Source: Burhinus oedicnemus (Eukaryota; Chordata; Aves; Charadriiformes; Burhinidae). From it: 64,000 nt of DNA. Of the stretch, positions 36,915-51,300 are shown piece after piece; position 1 is the stretch's first letter, and each line of letters begins with the position of its first letter. The notes under the pieces were generated by a model that was not told where the DNA came from, ran no database searches, and saw only the letters and a list, made by a program, of their open reading frames with translations. The translations under genes and the position numbers were made by a program. The stretch is taken from assembly GCA_008921705.1 (NCBI GenBank), contig VFFE01007638.1:3285397-3349396 (forward strand), read 5' to 3'.

Positions 36915-38404
36915 ATGTAACCAAGAAAAAAACTTAAAAATCAATGGCTGAAAAAGTGCTGTCTCTCTTTTTTCCCACCCACAGTGCAATTTGCTGGCTT
37001 AATCATTTCCCAGACCTTCCTGTGTCACTCCTAAGTTTCAGAGCCACTGTTGGAGCTTCCTGTCATGGTTATGCCAGTCTGATGACAGCTATTTAAACTG
37101 TGTGGCTTCTTGCTCCATACCATCAGACAAGCTCATCAAATCCTGAAAAACAATTTTTCACTCTGCAGCAGTGTGCACAGTAACTTTATTTTCAATAAAA
37201 AACTGATTTGGGGATGGTTCATTTGGGAGAAGAGAAGTAAACAGCATGTTCCTTCAGCTAGGCTGACCACTCTTCCTCTTTCCTGAGCCCAGGAAAACCC
37301 AAAAGGACACTGGGGCTGCAGAGCCTGCCTCTCCAGCAGGTCCCTCTTCACCTCTGGCTGTGTTTGTACCGATGTGCACGCGGGTGCAGATACAGCGTGG
37401 AGAAGCAGGACTTTGTCAGGACCAAAACAAAGTGACCCACTGCATTAATATGTTTCTTTCCCCTCTCGCCCAAGATGTGGCAGATCTGTCCATTCCTGTT
37501 GGAAATGAACATATGGTCAGGGCACGGAGGATCTGAGCGGAAGGGGGTGCAGAGGGGCGCCTTGCAGAGAAAGGTACCTCTGGGATTTACAGAAACATTC
37601 ATGAGATGCTAATTTGTTATACTCCCAGCTCACACAGTGAGTGAAAAACATCCTTCACAGGGGAACATTATGGAGAAGGATGACCAAAATGCTACACAGC
37701 GTGGAAATGAATTGTCACCCTTGTGCTGAGGGTCTCCTACTGCCTCCCGCATGCAGCAAGCTGAGAAGGTAGAAGGATACGCTGGCGTTAAAGGTAGCAC
37801 AGAGAAGTTCATATTGCCTCCTACCACTACTTATTTAACATTCTCTGAATAAACATCCCCTTTCCTTGGCTCCAAAATTAAGCCACAACTTTAAACTCAG
37901 AATGTTTAAAGAAACAAGGGGGAGAAATAAGTGTCTGGGCCATTCTTCAAAAGCCCTGTGTAAACACCGGGTGACCCATTCCTTGTTCTTTTCCTAACCT
38001 GGCTGAACTCTGGAAGCAAGCAATAAACAGCAAAGGTTAATTAAATCCATTTCTAAGTTTAACACCCCTGGCTCCCCACCCTGTCCTAACCAGACTTTGG
38101 GGGTTGTGTGTTATGGGCAAATATAATCTGGTTTGAATTCCAAAACATGATTTCAAGCTTCCTTTAGAGACAAAGAAAACTGATTTCTATATGCTGGAAT
38201 GAGTCATTCAAGACAGGGAACCTAATTAGGGTTGCAGCAGCAGCTAATTTCCCCACCAAAAAGAAATTTTGTGCACTAAAGAATGAAGTGCTAGTTCCGG
38301 GCAGCAGCACCAGGCACTCAGTGTAATTATAATTTATATGGCCCTCACTGCTGTAGTAGTTAAGTGCTTGACAAGAACCAAGGGATTTACTCTGAGGTAG
38401 GGAA
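36915..38404. other. non-coding stretch, possible regulatory character
   Basis: No gene. The 37.9-38.35 kb part is rich in homeodomain-type TAATT cores, including the palindrome CCTAATTAGG at 38221-38230, and carries no repeat. It could be a conserved element, but conservation cannot be judged from one sequence. Confidence 0.35.
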
Positions 38405-38515
38405 AAGTTTTCTTCTCTTTTACAACCCAGGAACCAAGGCGCAGAAGGATGAAATGACCTGCCCCAGACTATTCAGTGGATCTGGCCAAGCTGAACCCAC
38501 ATCTCCCTAAGTCCC
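38405..38515 (+). mobile_element. MIR SINE relic
   Basis: TTTACAACCCAGGAACCAAGGCGCAGAAGGATGAAATGACCTGCCCCAGACTATTCAGTGG...GAACCCACATCTCC follows the MIR core order: TTTACAGATGAGGAAACTGAGGC, GAGAGGTTAAGTGACTTGCCCAAGGTCAC, CAGAGC and GAACCCAG. It is heavily diverged, as expected for an element amplified before birds and mammals diverged. Confidence 0.65.
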
Positions 38516-39739
38516 CCACTAATGCTCTCAGCAGGAGCGTCAGACTCTGCTTTTGCCCTTGCCTCTGCCCTGCCTGCAGCACTGAGAAATTTTGATCTCC
38601 TTTCGAGTAGGGCAGTGAAGGGAAGGAGCAGCCAGGAGTCCCCAGTTCAAAGTTATTTGAGTCACCAAATTCCCAACAAGACATAGGAAAATATTTCCCA
38701 GATTTCAGGAGGTGAAGGGCTCAGCCTCCAGTCTTCCAAGGATGCCAGGCTGGTTTAGCTGGATCATACCCCTTCTCTGCAGATCTCACACCTGATCACC
38801 ATTCAGTTGCATCACCAGGATGCCAGGTACTCAGGTAGGATTAGATTTGAGTACACTTGACTTGCAGAACTACATCATGGGCTGCCCCCTCTCCTTTTTT
38901 TTCTCTCCGATAATTGTATGACTCAAAAGTTTCTCTGCAAGCCTAAGAGGAACATTAGTTCTTGCAAAAGAAGAAGCAGCACAGAGCTGGGTTATCTTTG
39001 GGAGTGGGTAAGAAATGCTCCTTTGCTTGAATGAAAATCCCTTCTTTAGGAAAGTAAAAGCCAGTCTGCAAACCTACACTCTTCTTTCTGAAACTGAGAC
39101 ACTTGGGGTCTATGCTGGGGTGCCAGTACTGGCCAGAATTCCTTTGAGGCTGGCAGAGGCTGCAGAGTTTGCCACTGGCCCTGAACTATATTTTGAGCCA
39201 AGTGGGAAAAAGTCAGATCTGTTTCACAGTGGGGCTAAAACACCTGTGAATCCAGCCTCAGGGCCTCAGTCGCTCGTGCCGGTGTGGGAGCCAGGAGGCT
39301 TGCGGCAGGGCAGGGGCTTGTTTCCAGCAGCTCTGGTCTAGCTGAGGAACGTGTGACTGCTCAGCAGGTTGGTGTAGCACGGAGCCTCTCCTCGGCCAAA
39401 GAGCTTAGGGTTGCCTGGGGCTTTCCTCTGGGCCCCAAATCCTCTCTCTGTCTTGGGGGCTTTGTTCAGTTTTGGAGGTCAGCCTAGAGCAGATATGTAC
39501 AGTTTCACTTTTGTCATCAGAGGACATCTGTGTTGCAGGAAGCTCTTACAATAACTCTGTAAACATGAATGAACATGTTTCCCTGATAATGTCAAGTGAA
39601 AAATCCCATATTTTTCTCTTCCTTAATGAGCAATTCTTGCCCTTCAGTGTCTCTGACCTGGAGCACATGTTATTACTGTCGGGTGACAGTGCTGTAATCC
39701 CATTCTTATACTTGATTTATGAAGGCAGGACCTGGGGCT

Positions 39740-39810
39740 GCACAGGGTCAAGGCCCCGTTACGCTAGACACTGTACGAGCTCTTAATGAGGGAGAGAGTC
39801 TGTACCTCAG
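39740..39810 (+). repeat. old amniote SINE-like fragment
   Basis: GGTCAAGGCCCCGTTACGCTAGACACTGTACGAGC...GAGAGAGTCTGTACC resembles a widespread reptile/bird repeat motif of the form GGGCCCCATTGTGCTAGGCACTGTACAAAC...AGACAGTCCCTGCCC. It is short and diverged, and I did not delimit it further. Confidence 0.38.
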
Positions 39811-42350
39811 AGAGGATGGACAAAAGGTGGGAGTGAAAATAAAGGCACGGTGGTTGAATCTGGAAGGGAGCTGATGTCTCCCGAATCCTGGAGTAACAGC
39901 CCAGCTGCTGACTTTGCTGCCTTATAATATTCCTGACTTTCCAGCAGCTCTGCTGTGGTTCTAGCTCTGGCACCAGAAAAGCCTGGCATTTTGCAGTTGT
40001 TTCAACTAATGGGTCAAGCAGCAGTTATTGGATGTGCAGATGATAGTGGATTTAAGTGACACATACGAACTTGATCATGGTTTGCTAGGGGGAGAGAACC
40101 ACATCTTCTGCTGTGCTTCAGGCATGACTGAGGGGATGCTTTTTTCCAGCTCCTCAGGTTGGGAGTACCCTTGTGAATACAACCACAGTGACACACAGAG
40201 CCAAAGGATGGACGGGTCCAGCAATTAAATAGAAAAATCTGCTTAATTAAATTAAAAAAAAAGTATGCCTTATTAATGACCTCAGGACAGATGCTGATGA
40301 GCTTTGCATGGTGCCCCAAAGGTTAACACCGAATGCCTCTTACAGCACTCACGTGGACAGGAAAGCAGAACAGACAGCAGAGCACGGCTTTCACATTTAA
40401 TGGGATCTCCCTCCTCTCCAAGAGGAACAAGATGAAGCAAATGGACCGTCCAGTGTTGACTGCAGCTCGTGTGTGGTCTGTGAGTGCAATGATGTGTGGA
40501 TCCCATAAGGATTGCTAATCAAGGGGTGGTTTCTGCAAAACATTTCGGTGGAGATGAGACCAGCCATGCTCACTGTCGGTGGAGAGCAGCACCTCAGCTG
40601 CCTCCTGCCACACGGGAGCTGTCAGAACAAGATTGGTCTGCAAGTATTTCTTGGTAAGCTGTGGGGACTGCGGTGCAGAGAAGGAGATAGGGTTAATCAC
40701 CCATCCCCAAACAAGAGCTGGAGATTGCTGTCGTTCCCTTGCCCCTTTGCCAAGAGCCACCCTAACCCCACTCAATCTCCTTGGAAAATCCTCCTTGTGC
40801 TCTAAAAGCAGTGGACAGTCTTCTCCTTTCCAGACCAGCCTGCCTCACATCTCTTTTATGTAGGCTTTGCCTATTGCAGCTACCTGGACTGGAGAAACCC
40901 CCTTCCAATAGCCTCTTTCTGCACTTTCTTCCCAAATCCATCACCAACAGCAGAATTTGGGAGAACCTCAGGGCGACTGCGCAGAAGTCTGTCTCCTCTC
41001 CGCTCCAAAAGCAGACTGCATTTTGGGAAAGGGAGAGACAGAGGGAGGAAGGAAGAACAAATCGTCTTTCACCCCATGATGTGCACACGTGTTTTCTGCT
41101 CGCTTCCTTATTCTAAGCTCTCCCACCTCACTCCTTTCCCCACTCGTTAATAATTCCAATAAATGTCAGGTCCAATCTCACTTAATGAAATGTACACCTA
41201 TTAAATGAATGAAGTGGAAAAATAGCCCACCCTTACTCCCTGCCTTGAAACCCAGCTGCAATGCATGCTTGTTACCATGCAATCAGATTATTTTTACCAG
41301 GTCACTAGGAAATTTCCAGTAAAATAAACAAACTTTTAAAATCCTATGAGATTCCCAACTCACTTCAAGGAGGACCCCTGAGATGTTATTCAATCCTTGG
41401 AGCCATTTGTTTCACGTGTGATCCCAAACACTAACCAAAGGCAACATAATATGATAGGTATTTACAACACATGCATTATCTTATCAGAGCTTCAGGTACA
41501 GCTGTAAACAGCCTGTTCCAGCTGGGCAATCTGCTGAGTTAAATGGGTTCTACTTTTAGAAGCAGGAACTGGAGAACATGTCCCACTTAAGCTCAGATTC
41601 ACTTGCACCCGAGGGATGGAAACTCAAACAGCAGACCTCAGCCACAGAGGAGGTCTGTATTCCGTGAAACATGGCTCCCTCCAACTGATGCAAAACGTTG
41701 GGCTCGCAAAGATCATGCTGCTCGTACGGGCGCTTTGTTGACAAAGTCCTGTGGCTCACCAAGCGTAGAGAATTGCTGTTCCCTGGATGGGAGGTAATTT
41801 TGCACAGTAAGCCAAAGAAAAAAAGAAATGCAAGGCTGAGGGTGGAAAGAAAAGAGACCACATTGGAAGCTGTGAGAAGAAAGAGATGGGGCAGAGAGCT
41901 GGTGGATGGAGGAAAGACGAAAACATGAAAAACAAGACCAGAGAAAAAAAAATTGTTAGGGAAAAAGCTTTTCCACTGCTTCCCTGGCTACAACCAGCCT
42001 GAACGGGACATGGTGTTTATTCTTTGCTTGCTGCCACACACTGTGTGCCAGGCGCAAATGGCTGATCTTCCACACCAGGACCCCTGGCAGCAACAGCTCT
42101 CTTGTACAAAGTCAGAAGGAAACAAACCTGTTAAACCTGGATTCAGTCCCTAGGCTTAAAAACAGCCTGGTGAAGAATCAGAAGAATTGGGTTGCATTGA
42201 GTTTGGACTTGTCTGGAAGCAAATGGTACTTGAAAGAAAGAGAAGTAAGAAGGTTTTATCTCTGAGGCATGGGAAATCAGCAGCCCTTCCAGCATGATGG
42301 AGATTACTTTCCAGTCCTTCAGAAACATCCCAGAGGGAACCGTACAAGAG

Positions 42351-42367
42351 ATCTCCTGTCAGGAGAT
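42351..42367. repeat. 17-bp palindrome
   Basis: ATCTCCTG and CAGGAGAT are perfect reverse complements around a single T. Function unknown. Confidence 0.75.
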
Positions 42368-45300
42368 GCTGTTGACCATTTTTATCAGCTTGATGGCTAA
42401 AATGAAACCTTGGTCATTAATGGCTGTTTGGCAGCTGATCTGAGAGCAGGTGATTCATGGTGACTGACCACAAGGGGAGGTTACTGCTGGAAGTGGACTG
42501 GAGTTGACAAGTAGCACCAGAGATTTGGGAACCCAGTGAAACCAGCACTTGGAAGCGTTAACAAGCGGTGAGCCAGGGGTAGTGAATCTACTTAAAGATG
42601 CATACCAGGGCACAAACCCCAGTGCCAGCGTAAACAGAAAGCAGAGGACAGATTAGTTTGCAATAAACGTGGAAGCAATTGCAACAGAAAACAATGAGTC
42701 TGACAAAGATTTAGTTACAAACTTTCAATGAAAGCATCCCTTTTAACAAAATATGCTGCTTTTGGCAAACGGCAAAGACATACAAAGTCAAAGTGCATTT
42801 ATGCACATATGGTTGAGGGGACAAAGACTTGGAATTGATAGGTTTGATGATGAGACAAAACCTGTGGTTCTTCAGGTTCCCATTTACATGTACCCAGTCA
42901 GGCTGGAGAGGAGGCTGCTTTCTGACATTGGGGTGAGACGGATACCCTCAAATTCTGAAATACTGTCAGTATCAGAGGAGACTTTCTATTTTTATAATTC
43001 AGACAAAATGGCAATGCACTCATATGCAGTCACACAGGACACAAAGATTCCATGTTGCCAAGCTACATGGGATGTTTACAGAAGGGCAGATGCTAATCAG
43101 GACACGGAGAGTGGAGGAAGCCTAAGTCACACGAGTATCTGGGTTGAATCAAAGTTTACAAATGCAACTTATTCATTGAACAGATGCAGCATCTCTTTTT
43201 AAAGAGCTGGTGGGTGGCCTTTAATACTTTGAAATGGATTAAAACCAACATCAATATACCGACAAACTGTGTGCAAGAATTGTCCTACAAGGACAGAGAG
43301 AGATGGTAAAGTTTACCTTAATTTTGGTTATCCGCTGGCTGAACAGACCCCAGCTGGGCAAAGTGAAACCTGCAAAAACCAAACCAAACATCTCCTCCCC
43401 AGTCTGAGATGATCAGGGTAGTGTCAGAATTTGATGACAGGTTGAAAATGGCCCATAGCTGGATACCGTGCTCTAACGTCTAGCAAGTAGTTGAGGAAAG
43501 GTAATGGCAAAGAACCTCAATGAGAAACGCAGGCAGAGCTGCTCCCCAGGAGGAGTAAGCATCTCACAAAGTAAGATTATTGTGCAAAGGGAGGAAGAAA
43601 AGATCTTTCTGGAAGGGGAAATGGGTCACCTTTGAAATGCAGGCATGTGGGAGAAAGGTGTTTTAAGAGCACAGGTAGCACGGGAGGTCACCTTTAGCTA
43701 TTCATTTTGCTTCTCGTGTAAGATAAAGTGGCATCACTGCAGGGACAAACGGCTGTTGTACTGTGTGACAACGTCACTTAAGTAGCCAGCGCTTACTGCC
43801 CACAGCAGACACTTGGGATTTGAGCTCATGGTCAGTGGTGAATGGGCTGCATTGAGGACACCAGTTTTCCACGATGCTCCTTAATAGGAGGTAGAAAGCC
43901 AGATCCCTCCCACGACAGGTATTCTGATTGAGGGGTTTTCTGTCGGCAATGGTTTCTGTTGGTGGCTCGTGTCTCTAAGGTCAACCGCAGAGCAGGGCGG
44001 GTGGTCAGACTGGGAAAACAGGAGAGTGAGCTGTCATATTTCACCTCCCCCATCCCCTTCCTGGGGCTGACAGGGTCATCGCCTGTCCTCAGCCCTCCAG
44101 CATGGGGCCAACCATAAGCTTGTCCCTTGCAAGAGGGTTTCAGGGGGCTCTTTGGAGACTGCAGGGCTTAAACAGGACAGCACAGGGCATGAGGTGGGAC
44201 TGATGTGAATATACAGTTGTTGGGACTGTGTCTGAGCAAGGGTGTTTTGGGGGTGATAGTATGGCCTCGATTTAGAGTGGTGTCTGGAGTGGGAGGACCT
44301 CTCGCTCCTCTCTGAGAGATGGAAGAAGGTCTGTGCATGCAGGGCATGACAGGGAGAGGCACAAAGGTAATCCGCAAAGGGTGGCCAAAGCATGAAAAGG
44401 GAACTGTGTGGTGGAGCCAGGATGACGTATGCCTAAACAGCGGACGTCAGCATGTAACACAGTCAGGTCCTTCACGGGGTAACACAGGGAGCTCTTTTAA
44501 ACACACACATACATGCACGCACAGAGAGAACAATTTATGGTTGTGTCAGACGCACGTCTGGGCTTCTCATTAAAATTAATGAGGTAACGTCTCCGAGGCA
44601 TTCTGAAACGGATGCTGCCCAGAGAGTGCGGGAACGACCTCTATCACTTTGAAATAGCTACTTAGCAAAATCAATTGCAATTTTTATTTTCCATGACCGT
44701 GCATCAAACTCACACCAAGAGTATTGGCTACTGTTTAAACTTATATGCAACTGACCTTTCTTCAGACACTTGTTACCATGACCGAGATTCAATGGCCGCA
44801 CTCACAATGAAAACATATATAACGTAATCTGTCTAGGAGAGGTACTGGATTGGTCCTATTTCTTATCATTTATCTATGTATATGGAGGTGGTGACTTGAT
44901 TGTTATCAATACTTTTTATCTTTTCTTTTGTCTACAGAAGCAAAGAAATGCGGGAAGATGTAGCATCAGAATGGTGTGCAACTGCTCATCCTGGTGACTA
45001 CCAGCACCCTGGAACTGAACCCACGAGACCTCAGTCTTCCTATTTGTCTGTTGTCTGCAAATAGCTGTGAAACTCCCAGCCAAAATGGGTGTCTCCCTCC
45101 CGTCCTTTCCTTTAACCAGTGTCTGGTGTATGAAGAAAGGACCAGCTTGTTCGATACAGCAAACCTGCAGTGCAGACCTTTATTACTTGATTGAAATTAA
45201 TAACTCTTCCATGTAACTCAAAATGAGTAACCAATACAAATCTGTGTGACAAAATATTTTTTTTCCATTTTTTTATTAAAAAGATTTTGTTTTTTCTTCA

Positions 45301-48300
45301 GTGTCTTATGTTAAATTTGCAGAGTTGATCCCTCAGCTAGGAGATGCCAAGCTTGAGGAATGTCTCTGCCTTGTGCTTGAAAGACATGCTGCTGCTCTCT
45401 GGTTACATGAGCACATACTATATTTTGGTATGACCTCTGCCTCCTTCAGCACACAGGGCTGCCTGATCTGGGAAGGAATCGGGCTGTGGAGAAGGAAGCT
45501 GCCCTGAGTGCCATCGATGTCACTGGTCTAGCTGTCACAGCAGAGGCAGCGAGGACTCTCTGACAGGTGAGGTGGAGGGATGCCCTGCTGGAGAAACAGA
45601 TGCTCTCCTCCCTGTCTGGGCAGCAGTGGAGTCCATTCAGGCTTCCTCTGTTTGTCACTTACTGTGTGCTGTGTTTTTCCTGTGACAATATTTGTGGCAG
45701 TGCTGAGCACGCACACCTGGAGGGGAAATCAGTGGGAGCTGCACGCTGAATGTCTAAAATGCTGTACGCCTGCCAACAGCTTTGGGAAATTAAGCCCTGA
45801 GTGCCTTCGTTTTGGCACCCACAATTGGCGAGAAACTTCTGGCAACTTTGATCTCTCTCTTCTATTATGGGGCTGCACCATCCCCTCTCCCATGCGTGCT
45901 GTGAGGAAACACGCATCGATTTTTTGAAGCTCTCTGATTTGAGGGTAAGACCGCGAGGAAATTCAGTAATGATGTTTACAGGGCTGCGTGTGGAAAACAG
46001 GCCTGCAGGCCATGCACCGGGTGGCGAGGGAGGATAGCTGAGCTGAATAACCACGCAAGCAGCTAAAGCAGCAGAAGCCCTATGGAAAAAGAGTATGTGT
46101 TCATGGAATTAAGTGCTGTACAGTGCCATATGCTCAGGGTTGTGAATGCAGATTGCAGAGGCAACATGAAGTCTGTAGACCCCAACTTTTGACCGGTGGG
46201 CTTCACTGGATGCATGTTGGTTTAATGTAGCTGTCTTGTATGCAAAACTCTAAGTGGATGCAGGGTAGACTTCCAGTGCTGGAAGAACATTGCCTTTCCC
46301 ACCAGCTGAACGTCTTCCCCATGTCTCCTCCCTATCTTGCATGCTACATGATTTATTGTTACTTAAATCACAGGACAAATAAATGGCTTCATAATGAAAG
46401 TCCTTAATCAAGGTGCTCTGTTTTGTATTTAATAATTAGTCCTAACCCTCCTTGTGCCTGCAGATTGGCTTGTCAGCTACTTGCTGTTTTGGTCCTGCTG
46501 TCTCAACCTCTCTGTTTTACTGCATGAAAGAAACAGACTGTGAAGTTTATACTGACTTTTCCAATCCATGTATTTCAGGAAATGGAAGATGCTAGTCTCT
46601 CTCTTTCTGCATATTTTCAAAGACAGCACAGAGCCTCTTCAACATGATAGATCGGTAATTTCATTTAAGCTGGAGAATTATCTTGCAATATATATCATCA
46701 GTATATTTGAGTTTCATTTTGTATCAAACAGTTTGATAAAATTAAACTGGACCTGCTTTCTGCAAGTGTCCTGGATATTTTCCATTCCTGTTGTAATTGT
46801 AATATCTACTTATTGTACATTAAAAAAGAGGCAAGGGAGAAATCTCTGCTACCCACTGTAGTCTGAATGTCACTGAACCTTGACCTGCTTCTCCAAGCTT
46901 ATGAAGAGTTTAATAGTATCAGACATATGGGAGCCTACAGTCATTTCATTAATAACTTCTAAAAATGCAATAATGCTTGAAAAAGAGAAGCATTTCCTGA
47001 CTTCCCAATCCAAGTCAGTACAAATAAAATTGCTACATAATAAGAAATTATGAAGACCTAAAAGTGGTCCATCACCCCAACCTAAAATAGCTGGTTCTTG
47101 TCTTGGCTCCGGGTCTCACAGCATCAGAGGGTTTCTGTCCCTTTTTGTTGCCACTGCTTCTGCTCTTCTTGCGAGCAACTGGTCAAGTCCTCTGTGTCCA
47201 TCTGCCCTCCAGCAAACTTATTCTTCCTTCTCCACTGGCTGGTGTTTTCCACAGTCTCTTTTCCAGGTGTTCTTCAACCTCCTCATCCAAAGATCTGTCT
47301 ATCAAGTGATCTTGATGTATACGTCTGTGAATCTTGTGTTGTCAGTACAGCACCTTCCTTCCCTTCCCCATCAGACCCATGTTTCAGTTGTATGAATTTC
47401 TAGCTGACAGCTGTCCTCTTCCCTGGGCTGTGAAAGGTGGTATTTCATGGCAGCAGCCATGCTCTTGTGTCAGATTTGAGGATAACATTATCTCCATGGC
47501 AGCTTATGGTGTCATCCTAATTGTCAATGAACCTCTTTGGGTCTTCTCACTACTGCTGTCTTCATCTCCTCTTCTCGATCCTTCAAGTAAATAGGAAGCC
47601 CCTTTTCCCTTTCTTCCTCGGTCCATCTTCTGGGCTCAGAGGTTCCCTGTCTGTCTGGTGTGACCAAAGGCAGGAAGTGTCCCTCCAGAGTCTTTGGCCA
47701 TCTCACAGCACATGGCGCCCGCTTGCTGCAGTGAGACTGCACAATGTGCAGGTGACAGACTGCCTCAGACCCCTCTGCGGCCACTGGCAAGCGCGTGGGA
47801 TCACTTGCCTACCTTGAACATGGACCTGCTCTTCAGAAGCAATCTTCAAATGAGGAGTTACCAGCACAGCTGCATGGCTCCCACTGCAGAGAAACCCTGC
47901 CAGTGGCTCATGCCTGGTGAGATGCTGAGCACAGACACCCAGGCCACGGTCATCCCTCAGCCCCGCTGCCTGCTTGGGGACCGGGCTTGCTTGTTCGGCT
48001 CCCTTTATCCCATCCTCAGAGACACCCCCTAGCACAGAGTGCCAGGTTGCCCTGGCCTGTTTGGTCTGATGAAAGAATCAGTCCTGATGTTTCCAGAGCC
48101 AGAGAAAGGGAGGAGGAAAGACAAGTGTGACAGTATTTCAGCATTTTGTTCCTGTGCAGATAAGTTTAAGAGAAACTCTCAGGCCCTCTCTGCAGAGTGG
48201 CAGACCTGTGCCTCGGCAGCTGCCCAGAACCCATGCCTGATTATTTCCTATTTGAATAAGTGCTCTGGCATAAGGGTGTGGATGCTGGCAAGACAGCTGT

Positions 48301-51300
48301 GGAAGTATCTTGGATACATCGGCAGCCCAGATTCCCAGGGAGAAAAAGCGTGTGGACTGTTGTGTGGCAGAGCCGCAGGCTACAAAGAGCACTTGTGGCT
48401 TTGAGTCCAAGGCAAACAGGCCCTAAAAAGCATTCTGGCTGGTGTGTTCACATTGCCAGGCCAGCCCCGTTGGCAGGGGAGCCAAAGAGGAGAAATCATG
48501 TCTCCATTGTATTGTTACTGCCCTCGCCAGACACTTACTACCCTACCTACTACCCAGGCACCTTGTGCCTTCGGAGGTAGAGGACTGCAGGCAGCATGGG
48601 GAATAAACACTGCTTGCACAGAGGAGAGGGTGCTAGCGTGCTCCCATGGCTCTAGTTCCCCAAGTGATCCTCTTTCCATACTCTGCTCACACTAGGGCTC
48701 AAATCCTGCTAGACTGCCCACTGCCCCCCTCCTTGGTCCCCGGAGAAGGTGTTAGTGGGAGTGATGATGACATGCCATGGCTGGAAAGACTTCTCCGGCG
48801 ACACCACAGCTCTGCTTCCTGATGGTGGGTGCTCGGGACCAGTGCATGCCACAGAGACCTATCAGTCTGCTCAGCTGTTTCTGGGATGACCTGCACAAGT
48901 GCACAGGCAGTGGTCAGTAGCGATCACGAGACACCCTCCGGACTGAGACACCCCGCCAGAACAATGAAGCATACTAAGGTTAGTGACTTTCTCAAGCCAG
49001 CGGCTGGGAGATATCCAAGGAATGCAATGGGAATATGACTCTGCTGGGATGCTGCCAGCGACTTAGGATCACATGCCTACATGATGCTTAATATGCCATG
49101 CAGTGCCTCTGGGCATCTGACGCCAAGCAAGGCCTTCAGCCCCAGGGCCGGGTGCTGCACAGTGCAGAATTCTGAACAGGGAGCTGGAGTGGGGCAAGCA
49201 GCCTCTAAAGGGTTGAGGCTAGCCACCCTGGCCTCTTCCTCTCCTCCACCTCCCCTCTTCAAGGGTTTCCTGCTGTGCCTTGCCTGTGGGCTCCTCTGTG
49301 CACCACAACAAGGTCCTCTGTGATGCTATGGGGTTAGCTCTGGCCTTTAAACATCACGCAGGACCACTGGTGGCTGTGCCCAGTTTGCCTCAGAGAATTT
49401 CAAATGAGATACAGATATCTTGTGGAGGGGTAATGTGACCATGGAGCTACAGCTAAGTCACTGTGGGCAGGTATTGGAAGAAATCCTTCTGCCTTGTTGG
49501 GGGCTGAACTGACTTGTTCTGCTTCCTTTTCCCCAGCTCTCAAGAGACGTTTTGGCTACAGAGTGTCTGGGCTATTATCAGCTTTATTAAACGCATCTTA
49601 CCTGAGGCTGACGACAGCACCCTCTTCCGTCCCTCCAGCAGCTCCTTTTATATCGTCAAAAGGCAACGGATATACTATCAAGCAAAGGTTTTGCTATATC
49701 ATGAGATTGCCTCAACTTAAATGCATGTTTATAGTGCTTGAAGCTCCAGAAGAAAGTTTAATACTTTGAAGCTGATGTGCCTGAATGCTCGATATCAGCT
49801 TCAGAAAGAAAAAAATTCTTCCCTTCCAAGCATATTTTTGAAATCTTGTGACTTCTGCCCAGACTTATGTTTTTGGGTGCCTAAGCTGTGCTTTTTAGAT
49901 GTTTGTGGGTGGCAGGAGCATAGATTCCCAGGAAAGAAGTCTCAACAGACAGAGGATAAACCTTCTCCATTGTATGATTGTCCTGGAAAACACTTATAAA
50001 CACAGGAAATAATTTAATACCGGGTAGGAAGAGCAGTTGCTTCCTTTTGTTAGGCTGTGAATGACAGGTTGTTCTTCTGACAGCCCCAAGACACTCAGGA
50101 GTATGAAACTGTGCTCTCTAATAAATACAGAGACAGGAGGTACCCAGAGAAATGCCTCTAGTGGAAGCTTTTGGTCTGGTCACCATAATTTTTTCTTTAA
50201 GTAATGTCAAGGCATTAAAACATAAGATCAGCCAAAAAAGATTTGTTAGCTCTCTTGGATCAGGCACCACTCTTCCAGACTGTTTTTATGCGGCTCTCAG
50301 CACCACGGGGTCCAAACTCCTAAGGTTCCTTTCACAGCAATAATACAGATAAGAAACCCTGCCTAACGGGCTGAGAGTATAATATCCCGGAAAGCTCGTG
50401 ACCATAGGAAAGACATTGGTGGCAAAAATATGGTTGCAGCGAAGAGGGATTAGAACAGCAAGTTTTATAAGATTATAGGTGTGTGGTAGATGTCTTTCTA
50501 GATCTGTGGTAAGGAAAGTTTGCAAAGGAGAGATTAATTACCGCAGAAAGAGTTAAATAAGCTCCGCCAGAGGCAACAGAGAAGGAGAAAACCATGACAA
50601 AGTGTTGTTAGCTTCGACAGTCAACATGTCATAAAAAGGGTGAAGTATTTGTAAAATTCTGAATGACAGAAGTCCACAAGGTGTGTCATTTTAAAATAGA
50701 CACAGGAGCGCAAACAGAGCCCTGCACAATGTTAGCAGAGTTCACGGAAAGTAAATGGAGTAAAATCCCATTGCACAATAGAAGGGTATCCAGAGTGCGC
50801 AGTCCTGTCAGCCTGCCAACGATGTGAGATTTGGGTTTGTTACAGACAAAGAAGCCGTGCCCTATAGACATTTGTACTGCGGATGCTGTTGCTGTGTCGG
50901 TAGCCAGCTCTAAAATAAGGTAAGGACTGGGCGCAATTGAAGGAACAAAAGAAAATGGGCTTGACAAAACCATTGTTGTAACAGACCACAGGCAAGTTTT
51001 CTCAGGTCCAGGGGGATTATTGCAGTCAGTTGCAAAAGAACATCCATGCATTAATACATAGAAAAGCTCCACTGATGGTCCTGGCCGGACCACGGGGTGA
51101 AACAGAGCTTAGGCAAGAGGGAGAAGTCAGAAAATCTCCAGGGACTTGGGAAATTAGGGAAAGGCAGTTTTCCCAAAGGACTTCGAGAACTGAGCCTTTG
51201 CTTAAATCTGAGATAATTGAACGGAATAACATCATGGCACTGTATCCCCACGGTGCAGCTCCTGTGAAGCCAGCCCACCAGGCAGACCCTCAGGCTCAGT

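Noticed and set aside
36614..36989. Four overlapping open frames on both strands.
   Set aside because: They are produced by the (TCTCC) repeat, whose five-base unit has no stop codon in any frame.
42753..43202. A 149-codon plus-strand open frame with fairly balanced composition.
   Set aside because: I recognise no family, splice context or regulatory signal; not enough to call a gene.
44920..44998. A strong splice acceptor (TTTTCTTTTGTCTACAG) as evidence of an exon.
   Set aside because: The frame after it closes within about 60 bases and no matching donor or partner exon is visible.
50686..51093. A minus-strand 135-codon frame with a GHGFFVCNK segment considered as a retroviral surface-glycoprotein relic.
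   Set aside because: There is no cleavage site, fusion peptide, heptad region or LTR nearby, and the resemblance is only a few residues.
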